A stretch of 64,000 bases of DNA, from the NCBI GenBank assembly GCA_905220665.1, contig CAJNAR010000145.1, forward strand, positions 744,001-808,000, in the 5' to 3' direction. The notes under the pieces were generated by a model. The model was given only the letters and a program-made list of their open reading frames with translations. It was not told the origin of the DNA and searched no databases. This DNA is from Albugo candida. Its lineage: Eukaryota; Oomycota; Peronosporomycetes; Albuginales; Albuginaceae. Positions within the stretch are counted from its first letter, which is position 1, and every line of letters starts with the position of its first letter. Positions 1 through 9,590 of the stretch are shown piece by piece. Both the position numbers and the translations under genes were made by a program.

Positions 1-1
1 C

Positions 2-939
2 CACCATGAAATCCCCAAAATTACCTCCGACCACAATTCTATTGCTCATCTAGAACCAGCTCGCTATTTAGGCCAAGTTGCATCCTCCAATTATGTTCCT
101 CGAGTTAGTGCTCATTTGATGAAGTCTGAAGCTCCTTCTTTCTATTATAAGGATGGAATTCCAATGAAAGAGACCAATAGGACCCCTCGTTACCCGTCTG
201 TATATGAGAATTCCGGGCCATCGCATGCAAGCACAGCTTTTCACCCGTGAGGAATCATGCAATGATCAATGTTCTTCTTCTCACATGTGTACTCTTCATT
301 TGTAGCCAAATTGTGCTCAAAAGCGCTGTAGCGGCAAATCCAACTAATCAGGAATATCGACCGAATAATCATGCACCCTCTCCATACTCCATAGGCGATG
401 TAGTTACACGAGCGGCTTCACATGTCCCAGTGGCTACCTCACCGACTGATCTTGTGGGAACAGAAATTATCAAAGTCACAACTCTACACAAGGCAAAAGT
501 CTTCGGGCTTGTGGTCGATTGCATGTGGAAAGTCAAATACGATGATGCTACAGAAGAATTTCTCACTTGGAATGAGTTGCAATGTGCTATCACCAAAGCC
601 AGAGAGCAGACTACAAACAATATACAAGGTGTCCGCGTGCCGCAAACGCAAGATTTTCAGCTATCAAACTCTGTCGCTGTAAAAGGGAAGCGCAAACGTT
701 CAGCTGTGAATTATCGCCAGCTCAATTCACTTTTATTTGCTGACAAGGCCGATAGCGACGATGAACCTCGCGAAAGCATCCCAAAGTCATCTTCCTCTCC
801 AAACAGACCGTATAATGAGACATTAAATTCTCAACCTTCCGCTTCGGCACGCGAACCGAAGCAGGTACAAAGAAGACGAGGACGGCGAGCGGTGAATTAT
901 CGTGTGATGCACGAAGGAACTACTCCAGCGGAAGACTAA
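2..939 (+). CDS. 3' part of a Tudor/chromo-like, basic-motif protein gene (5' end outside window)
   Basis: An open frame enters from the left edge (2-246), followed by a probable 59-bp intron (247-305, GTGAGG..TTTGTAG with a pyrimidine-rich end) and an exon 306-939 ending in TAA. Joining 246 to 306 keeps frame. Numbered from the alternative ATG at 262, residues 78-112 (around VKYDDATEEFLTWNEL) resemble a small Tudor/Agenet/chromo-like beta fold. Two basic clusters follow, each running into AVNYR (residues 143-152 and 206-214), with an acidic DSDDE stretch between them. The clusters look like nuclear localisation signals. Starting at ATG 262 instead gives a 225-residue protein with a convincing signal peptide, but those residues lie in the proposed intron. 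I favour a non-secreted nuclear protein; the function is not identified. Confidence 0.6.
247..305 (+). other. Predicted 59-bp intron that mimics a signal peptide
   Basis: The donor is GTGAGG and the acceptor is TTTGTAG after a C/T-rich run. The length matches the 39-80 bp introns seen elsewhere in the window. Read as coding from ATG 262, the same bases give a hydrophobic stretch (LLLTCVLFIC) that would score as a signal peptide. Splicing restores one frame from the left edge of the window through to 939. Confidence 0.6.
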
Positions 940-1201
940 ACATATGGAATGGTAGAATATTGTGGATGAAAAGCGCACATAATACAATGTTGTTTGCCTG
1001 TTATTACTGTGACAATAGTTGCGGTAGTAGAAACTACCAATAATTGCCATAATCTGCAAGAAGCGTCTGTTGATAGGATTGAAAAAGTCAAACAGTAGAG
1101 AAAAGCTTAACGGATACACCCGCTCTTTCGCATTTAGTAACGACACTTTTGAGTGCATGAAAGTGATTGAAAATTGCAAAGGTAGGTAGTGTACTATCGA
1201 G

Positions 1202-3502
1202 ATGGAGGAAAGTACGATCGAAAGCGGTAAACTATCTGCGAGAAGAAACAGCGTTACAACCTTTTTGCGCCAACAGAATACTGCTGATTGCATCAATTCG
1301 AACGAAATGCGTCGTTCTGATACGAGATCGAGGACCGAAACGAACGCCCCAGCCTGTCATTTTCTATCAATGCAAGCGGAAGGAGATATCAAATTCAATG
1401 TCAGAGACAACAGGCAAAGAACTTTATTCGAACACTTGAGGGAAGCATCCTGTGAATCAAATGATCTTTCTACACGCAGTTTGACCTTTCAGCGAATTGA
1501 TAGAGTTTGTAGGATCATAACGCAACAACTACCGAAATTAGGATTTCATGATACAATATGTGAAATAGCACTCCGAACAACGCTCTTGGATTTTGCAAAA
1601 CATCAAAAACAAATGCAGAATTTCTCGCTGGAAATCGTCTTTTTTTCGCTGATTCGTTCGGTGTGTGAATTCCATTTCAGAGAGTCCATGACATTTTGCC
1701 TTCCCTCTCATGAAGAAATTTGGCGTCGCCAGAACGTGGTGAACCAAATGCAGAGAGAGCGATACAAATTTGAATGGCCAGTTTTTGAGATGGCACAATT
1801 TGAGTTTGGAAATGCTCGTTCTGGAACTTGTTTCAACAACGTCTGTGTTTTGATCAATTTGCCGAGAGTGCCATTGAACAGCAACGCTGACATGATCGAA
1901 TTCTTATCAAGCTACCTATTTGCAATGATATCTGATCCTATCCAAATTGCAATTTCTTCAATGAGTGCGACTGGAAGGGCGAAGAAATGTGCATTTTTGG
2001 AATTCGAGAATCATGAAATTGCTCGGCTGGTTGCTTCAGCTGTCAATCGACTCCAATGGGGAGAAAGCTCGTCGGATGTCATTCATTCAGAGCTATTTCG
2101 CCATTATCAAGTCAAGCCCAATCATTCTATAAAGAAAGGCCACGTGCCTCGGCCATTACAGCAGCACATGCTTTCAAGAAGAATGCATGTCTCCAAACAA
2201 AATATAAGAAATGAACAAAGCCTGCACGATTCTTTGCAACGCTTGATTTTAGATACTTCTGAAGACCTAAACGGCTCAACTGCAAGCGAAGGAGAAATTG
2301 ACCAGATTGCATGTAGCGAATGGACGGCTGGAGAATTGACTCGTCTTTTAGAGAGTGAAACAGCTGAGGATCTTTCGATGGAACGTCGAGCATCGAACAC
2401 GTTTTTTCTCTCAGAAATCGAGCAAGTTCCTTTGCAACATGTTACCGATTCAGATACGGCGGATAGTCCACCGCATGTGCAGTTACATCAAAATGATTTG
2501 CACGAGCTTGGCGACTCATTCAGTGACACAGATGATGATGAAGGGAATGGGGACGTTGGATTGATGGACGCAGATGAATTCATTGATGGCACCGCATTTA
2601 TCACCGCATGCGATATCACCCGCTCGCATGACGCTCAACGAGCTCGCGCTGAAGACGAAGCTAATCCTTCACCACCCTCTATGACTTTTTCCGACTCAAT
2701 TGAAGGAACCAGTGATATCACTCAACAAAGTGATTTCGTGCAGGAAGGATTGATCACCGATACAAGAAATATGCTTCGATGCCATGCGCACAGCAATATC
2801 ACGGAACCTTGGAAGGCGTATTGTGAAGAGCTAATCGGTCGAAATCGTGATATGCAAGAACAACTCGCGCTCTCCCGACAGCAAGTTGTTCAACAGGGTC
2901 AAAATGTTCAAAATTTCCACACCGTAATTGAACGGCTAGAACGTGACCGTGACAGTCTTTTATTTGAAAACGACTTGCTACAAGCCCAATTGAGTGCTTA
3001 CGCAGAGCACGAACATCATTATGAAAACCTGGTGAAAGAATTAGGCATACTGCGGAAAAATCTCAAGAGAAATGAGACAGCAACTGAGATGCTGAATCGA
3101 AGCAGACACAATATACTGATGGGAGATGCGCATATTGGGCGGCTCACAAAGCTTGAATGCGCCTCACTTCAGATTGTTATGCAACGTATGTCGTATTCAT
3201 TTTTCAATCAGAAAACATGTGATGAAGTGGCCGAATGGGAACATGTCTTGGAAGACACGCTTTCAAGAGCTCGAGCTGTGAGGGAAGAAAAAGCTCTGGT
3301 GATGCAGAGGCAACTTGACAACCAAGTACAAGTACAACAGGAGATCAAAGCATGCGTCATTTGTCTTACCAACGAAAAGAGTATTTTGTGTCTTCCCTGT
3401 CGCCATCTTTGTCTTTGTGAGCGATGTTCTTGTCGTGACGAAGTCACAAAGTGTCCAATGTGTCGTATTGAAATTGAAGAAAAGCTTCTTATTTACTCTT
3501 AA
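1202..3502 (+). CDS. RING-finger protein with RRM-like and coiled-coil regions (probable E3 ubiquitin ligase)
   Basis: Single uninterrupted frame of 766 residues. The C-terminus is a textbook C3HC4 RING of the IAP/MULAN spacing: C718-x2-C721-x11-C733-x-H735-x3-C739-x2-C742-x8-C751-x2-C754. A RING at the extreme C-terminus usually recruits an E2 enzyme for ubiquitin transfer. Residues about 212-285 (VCVLINLP ... CAFLEFE at 263-269) look like an RRM fold. The middle (about 380-520) is acidic and Ser/Thr-rich, and about 540-690 is heptad-like and likely coiled coil. No signal peptide or membrane segment is seen. The start is the first ATG of the long frame. The stop codon (3500-3502) overlaps the stop of the convergent zinc-ribbon gene. 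The E3 role is inferred from the RING; the substrate is unknown. Confidence 0.85.
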   Translation: MEESTIESGKLSARRNSVTTFLRQQNTADCINSNEMRRSDTRSRTETNAPACHFLSMQAEGDIKFNVRDNRQRTLFEHLREASCESNDLSTRSLTFQRIDRVCRIITQQLPKLGFHDTICEIALRTTLLDFAKHQKQMQNFSLEIVFFSLIRSVCEFHFRESMTFCLPSHEEIWRRQNVVNQMQRERYKFEWPVFEMAQFEFGNARSGTCFNNVCVLINLPRVPLNSNADMIEFLSSYLFAMISDPIQIAISSMSATGRAKKCAFLEFENHEIARLVASAVNRLQWGESSSDVIHSELFRHYQVKPNHSIKKGHVPRPLQQHMLSRRMHVSKQNIRNEQSLHDSLQRLILDTSEDLNGSTASEGEIDQIACSEWTAGELTRLLESETAEDLSMERRASNTFFLSEIEQVPLQHVTDSDTADSPPHVQLHQNDLHELGDSFSDTDDDEGNGDVGLMDADEFIDGTAFITACDITRSHDAQRARAEDEANPSPPSMTFSDSIEGTSDITQQSDFVQEGLITDTRNMLRCHAHSNITEPWKAYCEELIGRNRDMQEQLALSRQQVVQQGQNVQNFHTVIERLERDRDSLLFENDLLQAQLSAYAEHEHHYENLVKELGILRKNLKRNETATEMLNRSRHNILMGDAHIGRLTKLECASLQIVMQRMSYSFFNQKTCDEVAEWEHVLEDTLSRARAVREEKALVMQRQLDNQVQVQQEIKACVICLTNEKSILCLPCRHLCLCERCSCRDEVTKCPMCRIEIEEKLLIYS

Positions 3503-4218
3503 TGTATGAAGAAATCATCTTTTGACGACGTTGGATTGTTTAACTCTCTAAGCATTTGATTACTTCTGCTAGTTCCCGGATACATTTTGAAGTAGTAAGC
3601 ATATGTTCGTTCCAATGACTCGAGCTTCCCGATTGCAGAAGCGCTTCCATTTTCTAACATTGAATGATCCCAACATAAAGTCAGTGCTACGAGCAAGTGA
3701 AGCTACTGTAATTGCATCATTCAGTTTAAAAGAGTAGGAACCTGATAAATTGAGGCGATAAGTCGTTTTTTGTATGGTAACAGGTCGACCGCATCGATCT
3801 CAAGTGACTCATCCATCGCACGTTTCACTATTAGAAATGCACATGCAGAATTTTTATTTTACCCGCAGTCAGTTAACATGTACCGGCTCCTCCATCGGTT
3901 CGCTCTGAGCTTATTGAGTGTGCTTTCTGCTGTTTTGGGTCATTGCCATTTTCGATTATGCATTTATTTGTACTCTTCTCGTCTTCAAAGACTGCATACT
4001 GCTCGCATTGCACGCAATACAGCTATAGTGTGCATAAACACATAAGCAATAATGTTCTCTTACAGCCATTGCCACGAGTGTACCATTTCATCTTTATTTC
4101 GCATAAATGGCGTAAAGCATTGTGGACAATGACAACCCATCATTGTCCATCCTTGAAGCATTTTTTGGGCAAGTTTCTCACTTGTTTGGTCCCGTTTCTG
4201 ATATTTCGCATCATCCAT
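3499..4218 (-). CDS. Zinc-ribbon protein, ZNRD2/SSSCA1 (p27) family
   Basis: Four exons on the minus strand: 4218-4084, 4022-3884, 3827-3742 and 3702-3499, with GT..AG introns of 61, 56 and 39 bp. The lengths sum to 564 nt (187 residues plus stop) in frame throughout. The N-terminal part has the family layout: a helix with EKLAQKMLQGWTMMG, then a zinc ribbon C31-x2-C34 ... C48-x2-C51. The second Cys pair is encoded after intron 1, which supports the splicing. In animals this family (Sjogren syndrome/scleroderma autoantigen 1) is a small protein linked to telomere and mitotic functions; its role in oomycetes is not known to me. The C-terminal 70 residues are helical and unrecognised. The gene is convergent with the RING gene, and the two stop codons overlap at 3499-3502. 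Confidence 0.72.
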
Positions 4219-4861
4219 TTTTGAATGATGTTGATCACACCAGTTTTGGTGTTTTGAGCAGCATGGGCGGCTCTTGTATTTGGGTCTGTCCAAGCTCAAA
4301 ATCGAATCGATAAAATACAGTAGTAAATAATCAACATGGTAGCTCGTTTGCCTCTCTTCTCAGCAATTCGATGGGTGCAGCAATTTCACAGGAATTACAC
4401 AACATTGCCAGCACGATTCTCTTCCTAATCAGCTAGAGTTTAAAAGTTTCAGATGTCATTATTTCCACTCTCCTACAGCGTGATTTAATTGATGCTCTTC
4501 CAGGTCAGGTCTCTGAAAGTGCAAAAATTCCATCGTAATGAATCTATTTTCAAATCAACAGCTGCAAGGATCAATAGAACGACCAGTATCAAGCACGAGA
4601 AATGCTCTTCGACATAAGAAGGCTAATCATGGAAAACGACCTTATTCTAGCTTTCAACGAAGATTGAAGCGTCTGAGTCGCCGTCACAAATGTAAGAAAC
4701 CATTAATATGTGGAATAGAGAACATTGCACATCGTACAAGACATCTCATGCCGCGCGATAATTGCTTGAGGGAACCTCTCAGTGTAAACATAAAGTGGAT
4801 GAAACCCGCACTTAGAATTATATTATATGCGTTGCGTCCAATTTGCATTGATGTTGAAGAT
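4219..4861. other. Intergenic stretch
   Basis: No gene model is convincing here. A basic 162-residue frame (4538-5026, plus) exists but overlaps the better-supported minus-strand small protein and has no recognisable domain. The part above 4218 is the likely promoter of the zinc-ribbon gene. Confidence 0.4.
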
Positions 4862-5218
4862 CTAACCCGCATGCTGCCGGTACGCTTGTTCCTCCAAGCC
4901 TTCTTCCCATGCAAACCTTCCGCTATCTTCCGTCGTGAGTTGGAAGGTGTTCTCCCACATTTTTATCTGTTCACACATACAGCTCGATTCGCCACAATCA
5001 CAATTTATCTCGATATCCCAAATTGATCTATCAAAATCTGGTTTTATGTATCCATTCGCTTCGCGCATTTCTGCTCGAATATAAGTTCTGGGAGCAATTC
5101 TCGACGTGTTAAATGAAGCACGTTCTTCTGAGATTGGAATAAGCATAATATCTTTGGTGGTATCGCTTTTGTTGCAGACACAAAGTAGAAGAATCGCAAC
5201 GAACTTGGCAGTTTGCAT
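4862..5218 (-). CDS. Small putative secreted protein
   Basis: A 118-residue frame starts at an ATG with an in-frame TAA 18 bp upstream. Residues 1-15 (MQTAKFVAILLLCVC) form a short basic n-region and hydrophobic core typical of a signal peptide. The mature part is hydrophilic, with a cysteine cluster (CDCGESSCMC) and an acidic, Trp-containing tail. No RXLR-EER or CHXC motif is present. The end may be extended by splicing, because GT follows close to the stop, but no extension is clearly better. Secretion is inferred from the N-terminus only; an effector role is possible but unproven. Confidence 0.45.
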   Translation of the reverse strand: MQTAKFVAILLLCVCNKSDTTKDIMLIPISEERASFNTSRIAPRTYIRAEMREANGYIKPDFDRSIWDIEINCDCGESSCMCEQIKMWENTFQLTTEDSGRFAWEEGLEEQAYRQHAG

Positions 5219-6200
5219 CTTCTTTTCAATATAGGTAATATGTTATGGAAAATACTGTAATTCATACACCAGATATTCTTGAAGAATTTTTCGTGCTAGA
5301 TCATGTGAGACGTATTATCAAGACGTGCGAGACCAATCTACAAAGGGGCAGCTTGAGGAGTAGTTGTAGAAACGGCATGATCACGTTTGCTTTGTAAACT
5401 TCGAAGCGCGAGCATCATTCAAATGATTAGGCGTAAAGACATGATCTCGTACGAGTCATTACCGTTCCTAATGCATTATGCAAGAGAAAGAGAGAGCTAC
5501 AGACACAAACTAGACAAAATCTGGAAAGAGCATTCGTCAACACATTCGATGTCGAAGCTCTAAATAGTCGCAATATATGCAACCAATCAATCAACCGGCT
5601 CTTGTTTTGTGCTGATCATGGTCACCTTCCTACGCTATGAAGCAATTTGCGCTTTTGACGATTGGGAATGCTAAAATATCCCTCTGAAGTATCTGCTTTT
5701 GACATACTAAAAGGCGAGAGAAAAAGACCAGTCCCAATCGCATTGATGGAATACTATTACAATTTTCTTCAATACGACCAGGATGCGTTCGCAACGTAAG
5801 GATATGACTGCATATGGTGCAGGGGGAAACATTATCGTCGAAGTTCCTTTCGAAGAAGCTGCCGGATTTAGTCGTATGACAAAAAAATGGGTTGTATCAC
5901 ATCTCATTGATTCCTCCAGTCGGAAGAAGGGATCGATGTGATCAATTCGATCGCTCACGGATTAATCTAATACGTCACTTGGAATGGTGTCAAATGGGAA
6001 CGCAAGGAATCGGATGCAAATTTGAATAAATTTATAGGAAAAAGCAAAGTGTGCTAGAAATAATGCATTGTTACTGATTTTTTGATGTAGTTCGCAATCG
6101 AGTCTCGGAACTGTTGGCATTGGAATTTGGCGTTGGAATTTGGCTTATCGGCCCGAGAGCAGTTGGAATGCTGTCGATGCAGTTGTGATTGGTTCCAGGA
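5219..6200. other. Region without a supportable gene
   Basis: Only short, interrupted frames are present. A plus-strand stretch near 5780-5940 reads like degraded coding sequence (EVPFEEAAGF, then stops) but matches no family I can name. Confidence 0.3.
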
Positions 6201-6640
6201 TCACAGAAGCGATTGAAGTGCCGAGCCTGCAACTACTTCGGCAGCGCTGAAGTCGTTCGTAAACTGCGCGAGTAGTACGCAGCCGTAAGAATTCATAATG
6301 ACAATTGTCTCGCGGTCAATAGTACGACCTTGTTTGGTTTTGTATGACCTTTTATAGTCGGCGTCCTTCTTATCAGATTGAATCGCCTTTGTGCTCATGT
6401 CGCTCACTTGTTCTGATATGCTTTGTTAGATCCTCTAGGTTCCTCCCCTTCTTATGTATACGATCAACGTGACACACTCCGCGAATAAATTCGTTATTCT
6501 CACTTCTGAACAGCTTTCCCGATTGGCTCTTAGAATAGCCGTGATAATATATTTTCAACCAGAACGTCGAAATTGTTCTTCCGTTGGAATAACACTGGCG
6601 CATGAAAACTGTCATGAGCTGATATTTTCTTCATTTCCAG
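6200..6640 (-). pseudogene. Copia retrotransposon integrase fragment
   Basis: On the minus strand the broken frames (6615-6373 and 6407-6201) read like Ty1/copia integrase. There is a degraded form of the 'RSDNGxEF' block (KLFRSENNEFIRGVCHVDRIH), then a frameshift and a weak QNG..ER-like stretch (GRTIDRETIVIMNS). No LTRs or other pol domains are visible beside it, so this is an isolated scrap. Confidence 0.45.
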
Positions 6641-6649
6641 GCTTCGAAT

Positions 6650-9224
6650 ATTGCACCGGTTAACGAAAGTAATATAAGTTCCATGGGAAGTCTTTCCGCA
6701 AAGACCATGGGACCATCGTCATAGAGAATTCTCGAGCTTATTGTTTCTTGATCTAAGCTCTTGTGTACCATAACTCTACCTGTCAAAATGTACAGCTACA
6801 CTCACATGCTGATTGGTAAGCTGCGGAGTATCTGTCGGTTGGAAAAAGTGATAGAGACCGTTTATTTTATTTGAGCTGGATTTCTCGCTGACACTGTCTC
6901 CCTTCCTTGGAACCTTACAAGTCTCCCCCTCCTTAAAAGCCTAAGTCCTAGCATATTTGAGATAAGTATAAGACTTTGATTACAAATTCGGACCAGGCGA
7001 AGGCAGTTTTCGATATTATCCTTCATTTGACGAATTGCGGGACCAACAAAGTGTCGGGTGCCTGCAATCTGTCACCCACGACGCAGATTAGACAAACTCC
7101 GCTATAAATCACGACATAACACGTTCATATGGTAATGCTCGACCTAAAGTAGGACCAGGATTGCTTATTTTCCAAATCCTGACAAAGGGATACCTCGGAG
7201 GAAGTACTATTTCGTCCAGACACTTCACATCTTCTCAAAATCGCGAAACATGCTTTTTGTGTGTAATATTTTCCAAATAGTCGCTTGACGACAAATAAGA
7301 GCAATTGGCGTACTTTCGTTGATGCGCGATATGGAAGGGGCAATTTTGGAATATGATGCACAGCATATTATCGGTCGTGTAAAGGATAGACTATCGCAAA
7401 TAGCTCTCATTACCTTGGAAGAAAGTAAGATGATCAGCGATGTAATCCTGGCAAGCAAGTATATATGCGAAGTAAATTACATCAGAGTGCTGCATTCACA
7501 ATGAATATACACTCTCTCCATGATTTGAGTCATCCGACCGAGTGCTTGTGGGCACTTTGCAATAAGGATATCTGCCAACGTATCCAAAAGTGGGAACTTT
7601 TAGGGGTTTCCTATCTCCAGGACGATGTCTCGTCTTTATATAACCGTTCAGCATTTGAATTATCGGTTTTTAAGCTCTCATACAAAATCAACTTGCGTCA
7701 AAAGGTGGAAGAGATAGCGTGAAAGTTACAACAACAAATAATATCAGCTCAATTATGTCGCGATATTGAATAGGAAGATCCCTCTAAATTCGCGAAAATT
7801 TGTAATAGAGCTTTTTTTTTGTGCCTTACGCATTCAGGACTACGGCAAGATTCGATTCTGGTTTATTATGCTCTGAACCAGCCTTCCACGTTACCAATAT
7901 ATTCTCAAGTTCATTTAGCAAAGTTAACGTTCTGGCATTCTTTAGATGAGTGTTTCTCTCAGTCGCTTTTTCTGGATTCCGAGCTCTACAGTGATTCAAC
8001 AGATAGAGTCAGACTCTTGTCGTCCATTGAAAACAGCGATTTCTCGAAATAGAAGCAATCCTTCCTCCCTTCCTGATCATTGGTGACACAAATGTTATCC
8101 TCTCCATCGTCCATATAGCACATCTGGAGAGCCGATTTAGAGAGCCCGCTAGTTTGGAAATGCGACAAACATATTCTTCCAAATGATCAAGCTGTAATGA
8201 GTTCCAATCCTTTCTATCTCTTCAGTCACAAACATGCAACGTAATCTTGATAGCGGATATCTTCACGCGTCGCAGGTCATGCTAAGAGATTTTTAGCGTC
8301 GCTATTGTGATGTCGCTTCTTTGTAATCTCGTTTCTTGTGATTTCCCTTCTTTTTCATCAGAACTGCAAGACTCTTGTTTAGTTGACCCAATGGTGATCG
8401 AAATTAATGGTTAGAATTGGATAACAGATGAAGAGCGCTTTCGACCCGTACCCGCTTCTTATATTGGTGCCGGTGAAGAGAATACTGTATACGTTGCTGT
8501 TTCTGATGCAGCTCGAAGTGGTTATCTGAAGTCCACGAGCGCGTACTTTCATTTTTTAATGCATTCATAAAAACGTATGTAAGAGCTGCGATCGCTGCCA
8601 AGCTTACAGACTCGCTGGGGGCATGTCTTGGCATTTAGAAGTTATGGGATTATCTAGGGCATGTATCGTCTATGACGCATTTACGATCAGCAGGAGGCAT
8701 GCGGAAGCGATCATCAAGCGAAAATACTGAGATCCGAGCTTGATCGATCGCTATTATAGAGCTTTTGCGGTATAGGAAAGACATCCCTTGTTCGAAGCGT
8801 ACATTACTCATATGAGGACATTTTCGAAAACAACAAACTATTGCAAGTTACTGCCGCATCTGCCCCTTTTATTGTAGAATGTTACCTATGGCTCGAGCGT
8901 TGTGCAAAATCTGTTAGCATTTTCCACTCAAGTTTATATGCATTACCCCGAGCATTCTATCGGCAGCATCGTAGAATGAGAGTAGGCGTCTCACGACTCA
9001 CTGCAAAAAGCATCGAAGGTAGTTACCGCACTGGAAAGAAAAAATAACGCTTCGCTTGCTCAAGTGTTCGATATAGAGACATTTCACGAAAAGTAAATAT
9101 TGATTATCCCACTCATGCGTGTCACTAGATAGAATGGGTACAAGAATTGTTCAATCTTCATTGTTCGCTTGGACGAGATATTTAGGTCTTTACCGATAAT
9201 TTCCAACAATCGCCTAAGGAATCA
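6650..9224. other. Long stretch without a supportable gene
   Basis: The longest frames are 7319-7504 plus 7465-7722 and 8841-9047 (plus strand), and 8404-8634 (minus strand). The first pair is separated by a possible intron-like GTAAAT..GAG and has even codon use, but I recognise no domain. I treat these as remnants at most. Confidence 0.3.
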
Positions 9225-9590
9225 GGAGCAACATCTGGTCACGGCATAAATTTCCTGCTCGCGACAAGTGTCAACCGTCAAACGTCTGGCTAAAATATAA
9301 TCTTAGCCAATTGTGCCTCCAGAAAGATGCCCATATCCTCTGTAAGCGCAGAATATTAAATCTGCACCCGCATTCTTTTGGATTCAAGCTTACGGTAATG
9401 AATGTTAAATACGGATACGAAAGCATGCGTCTACTCAGATCAACTCTCAGAGGGCACTAAGTTCTGAGTTTCTTCGGACAAGAAACTTGTGAAGCATACG
9501 GTAGAGCAGAACAGATAACTGAAAAATATAAAAAAGAAAAATCAAAGAGAACAAATACGTGAAATCTATAAAACGAAAAACCAGAGAGCA
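9225..9590 (+). promoter_or_regulatory. Conserved 5' flank of the CRN gene
   Basis: This upstream block is shared with both other CRN copies. It aligns with 62345-62663 (before the third copy) and, on the minus strand, with 41889-42110 (before the second). A core around 9255-9345 (CTCGCGACAAGTGTC ... CGTCTGGCTAA ... AGCCAATTGTG) also occurs alone at 27965-28075. A purine-rich, A-rich leader directly precedes the ATG. It probably contains the promoter and leader; no factor-binding site is assigned. Confidence 0.55.

Noticed and set aside
262..330. N-terminal signal peptide of a secreted effector at ATG 262
   Set aside because: It overlaps a canonical 59-bp intron, and splicing restores a longer frame from the window edge. 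It is kept only as an alternative.
823..1296. 157-residue minus-strand frame
   Set aside because: It overlaps the ends of two better-supported plus-strand genes and is hydrophobic low-complexity sequence with no domain.
4538..5026. Basic 162-residue plus-strand frame
   Set aside because: It overlaps the small secreted candidate on the other strand, has no domain, and its composition looks like a shadow frame.
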